The position numbers were made by a program, and so were the translations under genes. The notes under the pieces were generated by a model. That model made no database searches. It saw only the letters and a list, made by a program, of their open reading frames with translations, and was not told the origin of the DNA. Source: Blastomyces gilchristii SLH14081 (Eukaryota > Ascomycota > Eurotiomycetes > Onygenales > Ajellomycetaceae). From it: a stretch of 64,000 nucleotides of DNA. Numbering within the stretch: the first letter of the stretch is position 1; every line of letters starts with the position of its first letter. Positions 1-13,091 of the stretch are shown piece by piece. Where the stretch lies: NCBI RefSeq assembly GCF_000003855.2, contig NW_003101669.1:241740-305739 (forward strand). Direction: 5' to 3'.

Positions 1-415
1 ATAGAACCAAGCCAGCGCAAGACATTGGAAAGGGGATTGTAGTCGGACATGCGGCGCCAGGATGGCGGTCAACGCCAGGCCTAGAATCGAGTATATGTAC
101 ATCGACAGCTGCAAGGGGGAGAGATGGTAACCGGTCAAGAGAGCAAGTAGGCCATAGACCCCACTAATTTTGTTCAGGAGAAGGGAGAGCGTGATGAGAG
201 TAGCGCCGGTTTCTAGGCTCATCACATAGAGAAAGGACTAGTAGTTCGAAACACCCAACAGACCCGCGCAAAAGTTAGCCAAGCGGAACAGTAAAGATAG
301 TTACTCTGTGAACGAGGCGCAATAGTATCTTTGCTATATATCAAGAAGCACAGGAAACAAAGAGCCAACGCACCTGTGGCCGCGGAATGCGGAGGAATCG
401 TAATGAGATGCCCAT
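1..415 (-). CDS. kei1: Kei1-like regulatory subunit of inositol phosphorylceramide synthase (5' part)
   Basis: Partial gene: only the first two exons lie in the window, 374-415 and 1-237, separated by a 136-bp GT-AG intron. Exon 1 encodes 14 residues ending in IPRPQ; exon 2 continues SFLYVMSLETGA, giving 93 residues before the window edge. The stretch LLLNKISGVYGLLALLTGY followed by a Met/Tyr-rich second hydrophobic segment matches the conserved N-terminal part of Kei1 (DUF1753), a Golgi membrane protein that in yeast binds Aur1 and is needed for inositol phosphorylceramide synthase activity and localisation. The start was chosen because the ATG opens a short basic leader that joins in frame to the conserved exon. 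At least two membrane segments are visible. The C-terminal part is outside the window. Family assignment is by recognised similarity. Confidence 0.8.
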
Positions 416-1907
416 CCTGCTGGTGTGTGAACGCAGCGGGCGGCGACGGAAGCCCTGTTGGTGGTCGCGATACGAGCAACAAGCTGGTTCTCCAGCGTCC
501 AAGAGAGCGAATTGCCAATAGAGAGAGCAATGGAGTCGGGTAACGAAAGTGAAGATAGGCGATGACTAAAGTTGGAGGAGACTGGCAGTTGGTTTGTGAG
601 TGCTGTTGTGTATTTTTTTTGTCTTTTTTTATACTTGGCAGAAGATGTATCTTCATGCAGTGAGTGAGAGTGAGTTGTTGGTTGTTGCTCGATCTTTGTC
701 TTTGTTGCTTTCTTTCTCCGCTGGGGTCCGTCCGCCCTTTGCTTGGCTTAGTTACGATTAGCGCCGGCGCCAACCACCAAGCGTCAGCCAGCTGGATACA
801 AGATCCTGGAACTCTCCGGCCTGTCAGCCCCTGATGAAATCAATAGTTGGGAATGGCGGGGGAAGAAAGCTCTCTTGCTAGTTGATAGTATTACAGCGGA
901 CAGTCAGCTGGACAATACTAATAATTAGATATTATTGTAGGGCACTGGGGCAAAAGAGCTCGATCACCAATAGTTTTTTACTGGTAGTTAAGGCCGAACC
1001 ACTCCATTTATATATATCTACAGATCTGATAACTATAATACGGGAATGGACACAGAGGTTACTGTCAAAGGCAGTTTTCTATGTATAGTATTATCAACAC
1101 CAGCGCTTTTCTCCTCAAGAGCTTCTTGTGATAAATAATATCCTCTGCACCCTTGATTGATGATATGAACAACATTTATCAGCAAACCCCTAGCATATCC
1201 GCATCTACATGTTTCCACAAGTGAAGAGTTAATATAAAACTCATTGTCTCTGTTGTGAAGAACAAATCTATAACATCCTCGGGTTGTCCAACCCTTTTAT
1301 GAATAGGAGCTGGATAAATAACAACTATACACAGCATACAAGCGCATGTTCGAAGAGGTATAGGGGATAAATAATGCCAAATAATTATAATAATAGACGC
1401 AAGGGGGGATGTGAAAGCAATTCAGATGAGCAACAAAAAAACAACTCCATGGAGCAATGCGCAGTAATGGTAATAATAAGCAAGGAAAAATAAAAAAGAG
1501 AGAGAGAGAGAATCCCCAAAATAAAAGAGAGTTAGATCCATAGTCAATAATGGCGGGCGCCCGCGGGGAATTTAACTCGAGTCAACATGGATGGGAACTG
1601 CATAAAAATATGATAGGACAAAAAGAACTTTGGCCTACGATATCTCTGGCAGGAGAGGAAGAGGGGGGAAGTTTGAGCGAACAGACAGAAAAAATAAAAT
1701 AAAATAAATAAATAATAAAAAAGAAAGAAAGAAAGAAAGAAAGAAAAAGAAAAGGAAAGGAAAGGAAAGGAAAGGAAACCCTCATTATACAAACAAGAGA
1801 ATGCGGCGGGGAGAACAATTACAACGAGAATAAACCAAGCAAATAGATGCAATAGAACTGAACAAAGCGTGGATATCCTTAACATTGAACCATTCAGTAA
1901 TTTCTCC
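416..1907. other. Intergenic spacer between kei1 and ypt6
   Basis: No gene recognised. It holds the kei1 upstream region and the presumed 3' untranslated region of ypt6. Around 1500-1510 there is a GA microsatellite, and 1720-1778 contains AAAG and then AAAGG simple repeats. Open frames here on the minus strand are low-complexity Ser/Phe/Leu strings produced by these repeats. Confidence 0.6.
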
Positions 1908-2916
<1,009 letters not shown>

Positions 2917-3554
2917 GGCGAAGACTGTGTATTATGCTGAATTAGAGGGGGTATAGGTTAATTCGTGGTTTGATGCTCGGAAGCGGAGATGGGGTTGTTG
3001 GGTGGGTGGATAAAGGGCAGATAGATTTCGAGGTCGAGGAGAGTCGGGAGTTGCTATGTTCTGTGCCTCGGTAATCTGTACTAAAAGCCGTAGCAGTCGT
3101 TGCAAAACAGACGAATTCAAAGAAAGGGGCCAGAGCAGTGTCCTTTGTGTTTCAGAGTATCCAAGGTGAGGGTTATATCCTCTGGGTGTCAATCTGTCTG
3201 GTTCGGTTGAGTTGGGGGCAAGCTTATTTAGCGGAGGCGGTAAAAATGGCTAGTTCCGCGCGGTTAACTGTGTCAGGGAAGGTTGCGGGTTAGCCGCAGC
3301 CATCGTCACTGGCCAACATCACAGGGAAAACATCCGTCCCTCGAACCTGCAACAGCTGGGCCAGAGGTGCTTCGATACCTATCATCCCTCCGCGTCCACC
3401 TCCTCACACCGCCGTATACCTACCTCTTTTGCTGCTGCGGGTGCTAGCAAGCATTCTCAGCCCTTCAACTACTTCTCCAACACATCAATACCCTCCAATC
3501 TGCCACATTACACCCTGAAGAGGAATCACGTCGCCGGAGGTGCAAGAGACGACC
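2917..3554. promoter_or_regulatory. Shared divergent promoter region of ypt6 and the V-ATPase c'' gene
   Basis: A 638-bp spacer lies between two divergent start codons. No coding sequence is recognised; the minus-strand open frame at 2932-3192 has no family resemblance. I cannot name specific regulatory sites. Confidence 0.4.
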
Positions 3555-4535
3555 ATGGGTCTCCTGTACCCGGTTGGCGGTGCTACCGCTTTCCTCACAG
3601 TTGTTGGACTTTGTGCGTGCAGACATGTTGTTGCAAGAGTGTTCTGATTATTTTCGTCCTTCGGAGCTGACCTTGGAAAATGCGTATAGATATGCTCTTC
3701 AATGGCGAGGGTGAAGCCTTCAACGTATGCCTTCGATTTACCACAACCCTCTACCCCTTCCGTCCCGCATGCAATAAACGAACATAGTACCCGCTGACAA
3801 ACGTTGTGAACCAAACAGGTTGGCCTGTTTCTCGAGTCAGTGTCTCCATATACCTTTGCGACAATAGGCATAGGCCTATGTATCGGTTTATCAGTCGTCG
3901 GAGCTGCATGGTACGCTATCTTCCCCGCTCCTCCATAAATACTCATAATATATGTGTATATATGCATCAAACTTTGACGGACCTACTCCTCTAATTCACC
4001 ATCTCTTCGTCGTCTTTGATAACAGGGGAATATTCATCACCGGCTCCTCGATCATAGGCGGTGCAGTCAAGGCCCCAAGAATACGAACAAAAAATCTAAT
4101 CTCCATCATCTTCTGCGAAGTCGTCGCCATCTACGGCGTTATCATGTCTATTGTCTTTTCGTCGAAGATCGCCTACGTCCCCACCGAAAACCTGCATTCC
4201 GGAAGCAACCTGTACACGGGTTACGCGTTATTCTGGGGTGGTTTGACGGTCGGTGTATGCAATCTCATCTGCGGTATTGCTGTCGGAATCAACGGAAGCA
4301 GTGCTGCATTGGCTGATGCGGCGGATTCTTCCCTGTTAGTAACCATCACCTCACATTGTCTGGATCTTGATCCACCACGTCTATTTCTCGTGCTAAATAG
4401 CTCATGCTGATGTGTTTTCGTGCAAATTAAAGATTCGTGAAAATCCTCGTGATTGAGATTTTTAGCTCCGTCCTCGGTCTCTTCGGTCTGATTGTTGGCC
4501 TACTGATATCCGGAAAGGCAAACGATTTTGCTTGA
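3555..4535 (+). CDS. vma16: V-type ATPase proteolipid subunit c'' (Vma16/Ppa1)
   Basis: Five exons, 3555-3612, 3690-3724, 3819-3910, 4026-4334 and 4433-4535, give 198 residues. The joined protein reads through MGLLYPVGG, the [12 protein letters not shown] loop, [27 protein letters not shown] and [18 protein letters not shown], the hallmark of the 21-kDa proteolipid c'' of the membrane V0 ring. [17 protein letters not shown] carries the ion-binding Glu of the membrane helix; a second proteolipid repeat follows and the protein ends [12 protein letters not shown]. It forms part of the rotating proton-carrying ring that acidifies the vacuole and Golgi. Length and four or five membrane helices fit the family. 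Intron phases match perfectly at each junction. The divergent neighbour is ypt6. Confidence 0.95.
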
Positions 4536-5649
4536 ACGTTGTGAAACAGTCGAGAGAATTACAATGGAATTCATTTGGATAACCTCGAAACGCGGAAACC
4601 CATTCCCTTCCACACAACGGGGATGAGGTGGGAGAGTCTCGTGGCGCCAGGATCCTCTCCTGCAGTACAAAATAACTGGCGCCGCTTTTTTTGATAACCC
4701 TTTACTTATTTACGATTTTCCATTTCTCTTCAACCAATGATGAAATCGATCTGGGGCGATTTAGATTACCATTAACCATGTGATATTTACGAATGGAATA
4801 GACATGGAGTCATAACTTGTTTTTTAATACGGCAAACATGAGAAGGAGGGGAAGATTGTGAACCAGGAAGGGGGTTTGAATCACTGTCCGCCCGGTCTGT
4901 TGTTTTGCGATATCATGTATAGTATTTGTTGCTGCATCGGGGAATTATATATCTCTTGTGATCTTCCCGTCATATGTCAATTTATTTCACAGTGTGGACG
5001 GTTTGCCACTCACTCTTATTAACATTATAACATGGAACCTCATAAATACCATAAGCTGAACACTTGATAAATGCCTAATGCCGTCGTATCTGACGCAGCT
5101 CCATGCCTGGTTTTACTCAGCCAGCATAAATTCACAGCGGGGAAAGATATGGCAGAAGGCTGCCTTGTACAAATACATCTTCTACGTAGATCATAGAGGG
5201 AAAGATACTCTCCCAGCTTCCTCTAGATACATCATACATTGTAGCCGGGAAATCTCGAGGGTGATCGTGATGGCTTCCGTGTTACCGACCCAAGAGCGGA
5301 ATGAATTAGAATCGCGTGTACTTGCCACAGACTACAGATTTAAGTTCCGGACTCTACCAATTTAGAGCCTTTTGTTCATTGTTGTTGTATCCTGTACGGA
5401 GCATGTATAGAGCATTGTTGCAGGCAGCGGCATCGAAAGGGTTTGATGTTGAGCTAAACTTTGCCCCTCTCTTGCCGAAAAAATGACCTTATTTAAATAA
5501 CCGTTTTTAATAACTGGTTAAATATTTACGGCCTCTGACCAACGGAGCACATCCAACTTATTTATACCTGAAGATATTAAGAGATCCCATTCTCCAACCA
5601 TTCCTAGTGCAAACACGAACCTCACAGGTGAGGATCCTCGACCTTCGCT
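4536..5649. other. Intergenic spacer between vma16 and cnxE
   Basis: Holds the 3' untranslated region of vma16 and the cnxE promoter. The plus-strand frame at 5078-5365 has no recognisable family and overlaps ordinary AT-rich spacer. A GTACGGAGCATG element near 5395 resembles the TACGGAGTA motif found elsewhere in the window. Confidence 0.5.
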
Positions 5650-8072
5650 ATGGCTGACTCAAAATTAAAGGCTGCTATCCTGGTAATTTCTGATACTGCC
5701 TCTCGGGATCCTTCAACGGAGAAGGTAGCCAGCGCTCTCACCCAAACATTCGCCGCTGAAGGAGGGGGCAGATGGAGTGATCCCGCAATTGTAATTGTCC
5801 CGGATAACGTTCTGGAGATCCAACGGCAGATACTCTCCTGGACAGATGCGGAAGACTATTTTAATCTCGTAATTACAACGGGAGGGACGGGGTTTGCAGT
5901 TAAGGACAATACTCCAGAGGTGGGTTACGTTACTCCCCTAAGAGCATATATATCTACACCCCGGCCGATGTCTATCAATTGAAGCTTGCCTATGGGGCGG
6001 TCTTGAAGACTCTTTCAATTGTGCATCACTAACAAACTACTGTTAGGCCGTATCGCCGCTAATCCATCGACATGCCCCTGGACTTGTGTAGGTCCTAATG
6101 CCCCTTATTCGCTTCGGTTTCTGGCATATGAGCCTAACTTTCTCTAGGCACGGCATGCTTGCTACTTCTTTGGCTGTAACTCCTTGTATGGCATCCCCCT
6201 TCAGAAATATTTCTATCAAGTATTTGAAGCTGTTCTGATTTGTTCATCGCAGTTGCTATGATGTCCAGGCCCGTAGCTGGTGTGCGGGGTAAATCATTAA
6301 TCATAACCCTACCAGGTTCTCCAAAAGGAGCGAAAGAGAATCTTCAAGCCGTCATCAAACTTTTCCCGCATGCCTGCATCCAGGCTGCTGGAGCTGATTC
6401 GAGAGCAATTCATGCTGGTGGTGTACAGAGGTTGGAGAAAGAAGCGGGCATCAGCACGACAGCTGCTGGCTCTGTCGAGGAAAAATCTCATCCCCATCAT
6501 CACCATCACCATCACAATCACCATGGCTGCCATCAAGGGCACGGACATGGTCATTCACATGGCCACATTATACCCAGAGCTCATACATCGCCCGCTGACC
6601 GACCACAATCAAATGACCCTATTTCAGGACCAACGAGACGTTACCGTGAATCTCCTTATCCTATGCTTTCGGTGGAAGAAGCTCTCAAAATCATCGTTGA
6701 ACAAACTCCAGAGCCAACCATCATCGAAACTCGTGTAGATGCATCTCTTGTAGGATCCGTGATCGCGGAAAACATCTATGCACGCGAAGCGGTCCCGGCA
6801 TATAGAGCAAGCATCGTGGATGGCTACGCAGTTATCGCCTCCACTCCTACAGCGGATGCCACTGGAAACACAAAAGGAAAATTCTCGGTAGCATCAGTCT
6901 CACATGCACAAGCAGCTTCTATGCCGCCACCGTTGAAGCGAGGGGAAATTGCGCGGATAACCACTGGGGCTCCGCTTCCCGAGAACGCCAATGCGGTCGT
7001 AATGGTGGAAGATACAGTCCTTGTATCTACAACCCCTGATGGGAAGGAAGAGGCTGTCGTGGAAATCCTAACTGGGGCAATAAAACCGGGAGAAAACGTG
7101 CGCGAGCCTGGCAGCGACGTCTCCCTGGGATCTAAAATACTTCAAAAGGGAGACCTAATTACAGCTGTAGGCGGGGAAATCGGTCTTCTCGCGTCGACCG
7201 GAACGCGAATGGTCAAAGTATACAAAAAGCCCCGCATCGGAGTCCTCAGCACAGGCGATGAACTCGTTAACCACGATGGTCCTGATTCACTCCAAGGTGG
7301 TCAGATTCGCGACTCAAACCGCCCGTCATTGCTCTCATGTCTTTCAGCCTGGGGTTTCCCATCAGTCGACCTCGGAATTGCAAAGGACACACCAACAGGG
7401 CATCTCGAACAGTGCCTGCGCGATGCTCTCCGCGGCACCCCCGACTCACCGAGTGTTGACATAATAATAACGACTGGCGGCGTTTCCATGGGCGAATTGG
7501 ATCTACTAAAACCTACCATCGAACGCCAACTCGGCGGCACCATCCACTTCGGCCGGGTTTCCATGAAGCCAGGAAAACCCACCACCTTCGCAACAGTCCC
7601 ATTCAAACCCGCAGTATCATCCACAGACCCCGCCGCCCAGCAGGAGCGCGAAACGAAACTCATCTTCTCCCTACCCGGAAACCCAGCTTCCGCACTAGTG
7701 ACGCTGAACCTCTTCGTTCTGCCCGCCCTGCACAAAGTGACTGGTTTGGGTATGAGCAGCCAGCAGCAGCAGGGCTTCCAGCCTCGTCTCGGCCTCCCAC
7801 TCGCCACAGTAACGCTGACGCAGGACATCCCGCTCGATCCTAAACGTACGGAGTACCATCGTGCGATCGTAACAGCCTCGAAAATAGATGGTAAACTTCT
7901 TGCGACGAGTACCGGGCTGGGTGGACCGGGTGCTGGGGCGGGGCAGCGGAGTTCGCGCGTGGGTAGCCTAGCAGGTGCGAATGCTTTGTTGGTCCTTGAG
8001 CCGGGGAAGGGTGTCGTGGAAAAAGGAAAGAAGGTGCAGGCATTGCTGATGGGAATGGTAGTTCCTGAGTGA
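5650..8072 (+). CDS. cnxE: Gephyrin-like molybdenum cofactor biosynthesis protein (MogA-MoeA fusion)
   Basis: Four exons, 5650-5919, 6047-6087, 6148-6185 and 6253-8072, give 722 residues. The N-terminal G domain (residues 1 to about 165) carries VISDTASRDPSTEK, TTGGTGFAVKDNTPE and LPGSPKGAKENLQAV, the MPT-binding motifs of MogA. A linker with a His-rich stretch (about 196-221) follows. The C-terminal E domain (about 250-722) is MoeA-like, with VDGYAV, ITTGAPLP, STGDEL, TTGGVSMGELD, PGKPTTFA and LPGNPASALV. The protein adenylylates molybdopterin (G domain) and inserts molybdate (E domain), the last steps of Moco synthesis used by nitrate reductase. Domain order G-then-E is as in gephyrin and opposite to plant Cnx1. 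Two tiny internal exons (41 and 38 bp) are supported by exact phase and by motif continuity. Confidence 0.93.
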
Positions 8073-8484
8073 AATTTAAAAACTAAAAATGATGAATTAT
8101 TATGTGAAAGATGGACAATTTGATGATTTGGTTGATTCGATTCATATGTTTATTATTTTGGAATGTGGTTTTATAATTTCTATTGAGAATGACAAAAATC
8201 GTTGTGAATTTTACTTCTATGTAACTTCATGCGTATTTAGGGTGTTCACCGTAGGGAGGTATCATTGCCTCCACGGTCAAATAGGCAGAAATAGTTAACT
8301 TCGGGAATGTATGCCTCATGAACCATCTAAAAGAACCCGTAGATATTCACAAGGAGTAAACACCAAATCGAAAGCTCCAAATATGTAACAATGAAAAACA
8401 CAATGAAACCTGAACAACTATACCTGAGAGAGAAGAATCCAACCATACACCCCAAAACAACCAAAAAGTAACCCCTCATCCTCA
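8073..8484. other. Convergent intergenic spacer
   Basis: AT-rich 3' ends of the convergent cnxE and DDHD phospholipase genes. No gene seen; the small plus-strand frame at 8089-8298 is AT-rich without family features. Confidence 0.5.
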
Positions 8485-11400
8485 CTACGCCTTTGCCCTT
8501 TTCCATCCCTTCTTCTTCTCCGCCCTTAACGCCAATAAAGTCCCGTCCCTCCCACGCTTTCTACCAATTTCCACAACCAAAAACCTCACAAAATCCTGCA
8601 AAACCCAATAACTACTATGCGCAGTCAGCATATTCAAATACTGAATACTCAACGGCCCACCGCCGCCGCTGATGTAAAAATCAATCTGCCCGTTATCGTT
8701 CAGCAGCGCCATGCGCTTCTCCGCGAGTTCCTCGCGCGAGAAGTCGTGCGTCTCCATCTCAATGTTGGAAGGTAGTTTTGCGATGCTGGCGGGGCGTTGG
8801 TTCTGCTGCGAGAGGGATGTGGATAGGTCTGCTGCGGTGCTCTGGTTCGCCTTGGAGGAGCCCCAGCGGAACACGCTGCTGACAGCTTGGAAGAATGAGG
8901 TGGATGAACTCGGGACTGAGGCTGGTTTGAGGGAGTTGGCGAGATCGCTGTCCACGGCTGCATTGAGGCGGTAGGTGATTGCTAAGAAGAAGAATAGATA
9001 TCAATATTGATGAGTTTATTATTATTTTATATTTTTTTAACTGGAATTGGATAGAACTTGGATATGAGAGGTAATTGAGCTTACGGTCGGTATCGTGCAT
9101 GATGTTATAAATATTATCAACTGCTAGACAGCCATAAGTACCTGCTTCCCCGGCAACTCCTCGCTCCATGTCTTCTCCATGCGTTCCGGGTTTAGCCCGA
9201 TTTTGTCGCGGGAGCAGCGTTGCTATATGGAAGTTAGTTCTCTGATTCTCATCGTCTCCTGAATGAAAAAGGAATGATACAGACATTTATTCAGTAACAA
9301 GAAGAAACCCGCTGGGCTTCCGCAGAAAAAGACATTGCAGGTATCAAATTCAAATATTGTCTGGCTGATTTTGGTGAGTTCAAAATCAATATAGGGAACA
9401 TGGGTGGGCTGCTGGCTAAGAATATCCATTGCCATGACACTGCCCAAAGAGTGCGCAATCAGGTGCACTTTACCACCAGCTTTTCGAAAATCTGGATTAT
9501 TTTGACACCAGAGGCGATATATCCGGTTCGCTTCTTTGACTACCGCCTGAACCATTTTCTGCTTGTGGTGAGATAGGTAATAAGGGATGTCGAGCATAAC
9601 ATCGCTAATCAAACTTCTTATGGCTGGCATGGTTTCAGGTGTAATGTCTTTAAGGCTGAACTTGTTCGTATCCGGGTTTTCGAGTGAAGCTTCAGCATCA
9701 GCATCTTCTAGGGAGAGTGTCGACCGCCAGTTGACTGGTAACACCATAATGCTTTCTAATTCAGGGCGCATATGAGGCCAAACAGCGTCGCTGTTAAGCT
9801 CAATATTGACTTGTCTCCGGAACGCATTAATGGCATGTGTGAAATGATAACTTTCAACTCGCTCGGATAGTTTTTGGCCGATACCATGTACAACCAATAC
9901 TAGGTCGGAAACCGTTGGTCTTTTATCCTCAATTTGGCAGGCGTAGCAGATAGGGCGTCGGCCAAAAGACTCTCTTTCAGCAGTTTGGTGCATTTTCACA
10001 ATTCTCCTGCCGCTGGTCGCCGGAATTTTAACCGGGTGTAGCTTATCCCAAGCCTGAGCATTGAATCCTCGAACAATAGGAATTCCTATTTGTCTTCCTT
10101 TCCGAATTGCACTGAGCGGACGTCGTCCCCGTGCAGCGGAGGGTAGTAGATTCGGCCTAAGAATTTGCGCCTCCTTGGAATCAACATATATCACACTTGA
10201 AGATTTGTATGGCCTAGGAGCATCGGGTGGCGTCATAGAGCCTGCAGCTTGATTCTCATAAAATATCGACGGTCGCTCTGGCTCAGTCGGCCTCGGAATC
10301 GACAAACGTTTAGGCGACTTCAACTCCCGCCCTGAATCCACCGTACTTTGCTCTTTTACTTCTTCTTCCAGAGGCCAGATTCGATGCACAATTTTCATTT
10401 CTGCCTCTGCTCCATTTTCTATGCAGCTGTTAAGTTCATCCTGCCAGGTTTCGGTCCAGGGGCGCATGTACATATAGCCGGCTTCTAGTTGGTTTGCAAG
10501 TTCCGGCTCAACAGGTAACATAGTGTTCTTATAAAACCACGTGGCTCGAATAACAGAAGATATATCATGAATAGGGCTCCAATATATGGGTTTCATCTAG
10601 AGGTTGTGTTTTGAGTTAGAAATGCTTCCGATCAATTGCCCCAATCACGCGAACAAAATGAGAAATCAAAGCAACTTGCCTCTAAGTTGGGAAGTTCCAC
10701 TGAATGTAGTCTTGAAATTCCAACCGGTATAACCGCATCAGGTTCCCGTTTGCTTTCTATCGGGGTCACTTCTGGTTGAGATGGAGATAACCGTTTCACT
10801 GGGACCCTTGAAGGGCTACCAGAAGGATCTACCCTAGAGCTAGATGAACGGCCATCGCTCCCTTGGTCACCTGTCACCATTCCACCTAGCGGATGCGACA
10901 TACTACTTGGGGTAGCAGGCGACCTTGGTGAAGGAGCTGATCGCGGACTCCTGGCCGGAGCCCTGATGAACGGAGACCCAGAGATATTTGTGCCGCCTGC
11001 GTGTAAACTAGTTGAAGGAATCGACCTGTGTGTCTGTGAAGGGTAAGATCCATAAACGTCATCACCAGTTGGGGATGATGTGCTATTCCGTTTCGAAGTT
11101 TTTGACTTACGGTCCCCTGGGGGGCTGTGCCGTTTCAAAGAGTTTGGAGTATGGTAGTTTTGATCAGGAGTAGAAAATTGTCCCCCCGATTTACTAGATG
11201 CATCTACGTCGCAAGCAGATTTTTTCGAAGGTGTTCGAATCGGGATCGAGACACCAGTAGGCTTAGGTTGTTCATTGACTTGACGCGAAAGATTATCAGT
11301 AACCCTATTAGGAGTGTCCCGATCTTGGTTCGGGATTTCGTTGGATGCAGCGTTGAATATTGCCATAATTATAGGTCGCAATTCATTCCTCCAGTCGCTT

Positions 11401-11981
11401 TCTTCGTGCCGGCTAATTTGCTCGATTACGTTTCTCAGAGTTGAAACCACAAGCCTCCTTTTTTCCGCTTCATCATCAGAGCTTCCATATTCCGCCACAT
11501 GCTGTTCAGCGAGAGAAAATATTGAAGCAGAATCGTGGCGTTCGTTAATCGGTGTCAGATCTATATCCGGCGAATCATGCCTATATTCGCGAGCTGCAGC
11601 TAAGGCTTCAATGATGAGTCTGTCAACTCTCTGCTTCCAGTTTCTGATAGCCTTGTTCTCTTCGGTCCCGCTTTTATGAGTGTCTTCAGCTTCCGAGTCT
11701 TCCTCTGTGTTCCTAAGTCCGTGCCATGCTTCTTCCAGCGCAATGTTATCCAAAACCGAAAAGGGCCGTGGAGGGAAGCTGGCAACAGAGGTGCTCGAGC
11801 TTGCAGAAGGCGCTGGCAGAGGAGTTAAAGGATCATCTATTGGGAATGACGACAAGTAGAAAAACTGGGCGCGAACTTTGGGAGGAACTGTAGACGAGCT
11901 GAAATCCGATTTCGTTGCTGGATTGTCCTCGGGATCATATAGTAGGCATGTTGGCCCATAGGTGTGGAGCAAGCTCGACAT
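8485..11981 (-). CDS. DDHD-domain phospholipase A1-like protein
   Basis: Four exons, 10680-11981, 9285-10596, 9085-9222 and 8485-8981, join into 1082 residues. The first intron has a GC donor (GCAAGT) with a normal AG acceptor; the others are GT-AG. The N-terminal third is Ser/Pro-rich, apart from a conserved segment KVRAQFFYLSS. A WWE-like segment (MKPIYWSPIHDIS) follows. Then come the lipase core, LVLVVHGIGQ (about residue 669) and IAHSLGS with nucleophile Ser near 817, and the C-terminal DDHD region, with AVDNIYNIMHDTDPITYRLN and GGGGPLSIQYLNMLTAHSSYW. This is the yeast Ddl1 / mammalian PA-PLA1 family of phospholipases linked to mitochondrial and secretory membranes. The chosen start is the first ATG of the long first exon; an additional upstream exon cannot be excluded. 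Confidence 0.88.
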
Positions 11982-12432
11982 ACTTCGGCGGTGAATAGAG
12001 CTTCAAATATCTGCGGGAGATTACTTCGCGATATAAATAGGGACGAGGGTTTATATAGAATAAGCTGGGTCATATCATGACTGGAAATTTCAAGTTATTA
12101 GTCTGTTGAGTCCGTAGATGAATGCTAGTTCAACTATGGAGTAGTTATACGGCTGCCTCGAACCTTCGAAGTTGTTGGGGCTAGCCGAAGGTGCAGGATA
12201 GGCGCATTCCTTCATAGCCGCATGAAAAGCATCGAGATAGCTGTAGAGAAACGGGAATAGCCGCTAGAGCTTTCTCTTTATTAAATTGAGCAAAGCCATT
12301 GTCCAGCGTTGTCCCATTGAAAGCTGTATGCCCAGTATGATGCTGTCAGTAGCTCAACTGACGTTAACGTCATCTGTCCATTCTTGTCACATGGATGTTC
12401 AAATTTCTGGCGTCATCAATTATCTCAGCGGG

Positions 12433-12553
12433 CTCAGACCCTCTGGCTCGGTTTGAACAGGTTGCAGCATTATTATTAACTAATCCGGCATGACACTAAC
12501 CTACTTTTGATACAAGTCATGTGCTCAGAGCAATCCTCGCCAGAGGGTCTGAG
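12433..12553. repeat. Perfect 15-bp inverted repeat spaced by 91 bp
   Basis: The arm CTCAGACCCTCTGGC at 12433-12447 is exactly reverse-complemented at 12539-12553, and the match continues imperfectly inward. No coding sequence lies between the arms and no clear target-site duplication is seen outside them. It could be a remnant of a small inverted-repeat element (MITE-like) or a hairpin. Confidence 0.55.
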
Positions 12554-12644
12554 AAGAAACGGTTCCATCTTCAATGAAGATTCCTGAGATTTACAAGGAT
12601 TTTTCAGATTCTTCAACTTTGATTTTCTATTACTATATACCCAC

Positions 12645-12649
12645 ATATC
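12645..12649. repeat. Target-site duplication (left copy, ATATC)
   Basis: ATATC directly precedes the left LTR and is repeated at 14763-14767 directly after the right LTR. A 5-bp duplication is the normal footprint of LTR-retrotransposon integrase. Confidence 0.75.
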
Positions 12650-12762
12650 TGTGAGAGAGGTTGAACGTGGTTGGTTGTTGTTGTTATCTAACTAGTAGCT
12701 AGTGAAAGCTAAATATATGTGTGTGGGTCACGTGGGTTAGGGCTTGTGTAGTAGCTCCAACA
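12650..12762 (-). repeat. 3' LTR of the element (less mutated copy)
   Basis: 113 bp, from TGTGAGAG on the plus strand to CTCCAACA, exactly 2000 bp away from its partner at 14650-14762. It retains G and C at all 13 positions where the partner has A or T. Confidence 0.85.
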
Positions 12763-12769
12763 CCCCTCC
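12763..12769 (-). other. Polypurine tract of the LTR element
   Basis: On the minus strand GGAGGGG sits immediately before the 3' LTR start TGTTGG, the place where plus-strand DNA synthesis is primed in LTR retrotransposons. Confidence 0.55.
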
Positions 12770-13022
12770 ATGCTACACAGGCCAGTTAACCCACGCAGTC
12801 AAAAGCACCCAAATCATTCAAATCTGCAATAAAAATTAATTACAAAAAGTAGAGTCTAGTTTCCTCATAATGACTAGCTCCATACATGAAAAAACATAAA
12901 AAACATGCAAGAAGAACGCCCAAATCTGTCCTTTCAGTATTGGTATTACCCCCAGTTGTTCTAACGCCGCGGGATCTCATTCTTATTATTTTTGTGGTTT
13001 TCATCGTCATAGGCATAGGCAT

Positions 13023-13061
13023 AGGTCATCGGCATAGGTCATCGGCATAGGTCATCGGCAT
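13023..13061. repeat. 13-bp tandem repeat (AGGTCATCGGCAT), three copies
   Basis: Three perfect units lie next to related ATAGGC repeats just before them. Located inside the LTR element, between gag and the 3' LTR. Confidence 0.8.
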
Positions 13062-13091
13062 AGGTCATCATATGGGCAATCGGTGGCCCGG

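Larger units (their letters stand above)
11982..12649. other. Spacer upstream of the DDHD gene, leading into the repeat island
   Basis: No gene seen. It contains the DDHD gene promoter and an inverted repeat at 12433-12553 described separately. Its right end carries the ATATC target-site duplication of the LTR element. Confidence 0.5.
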
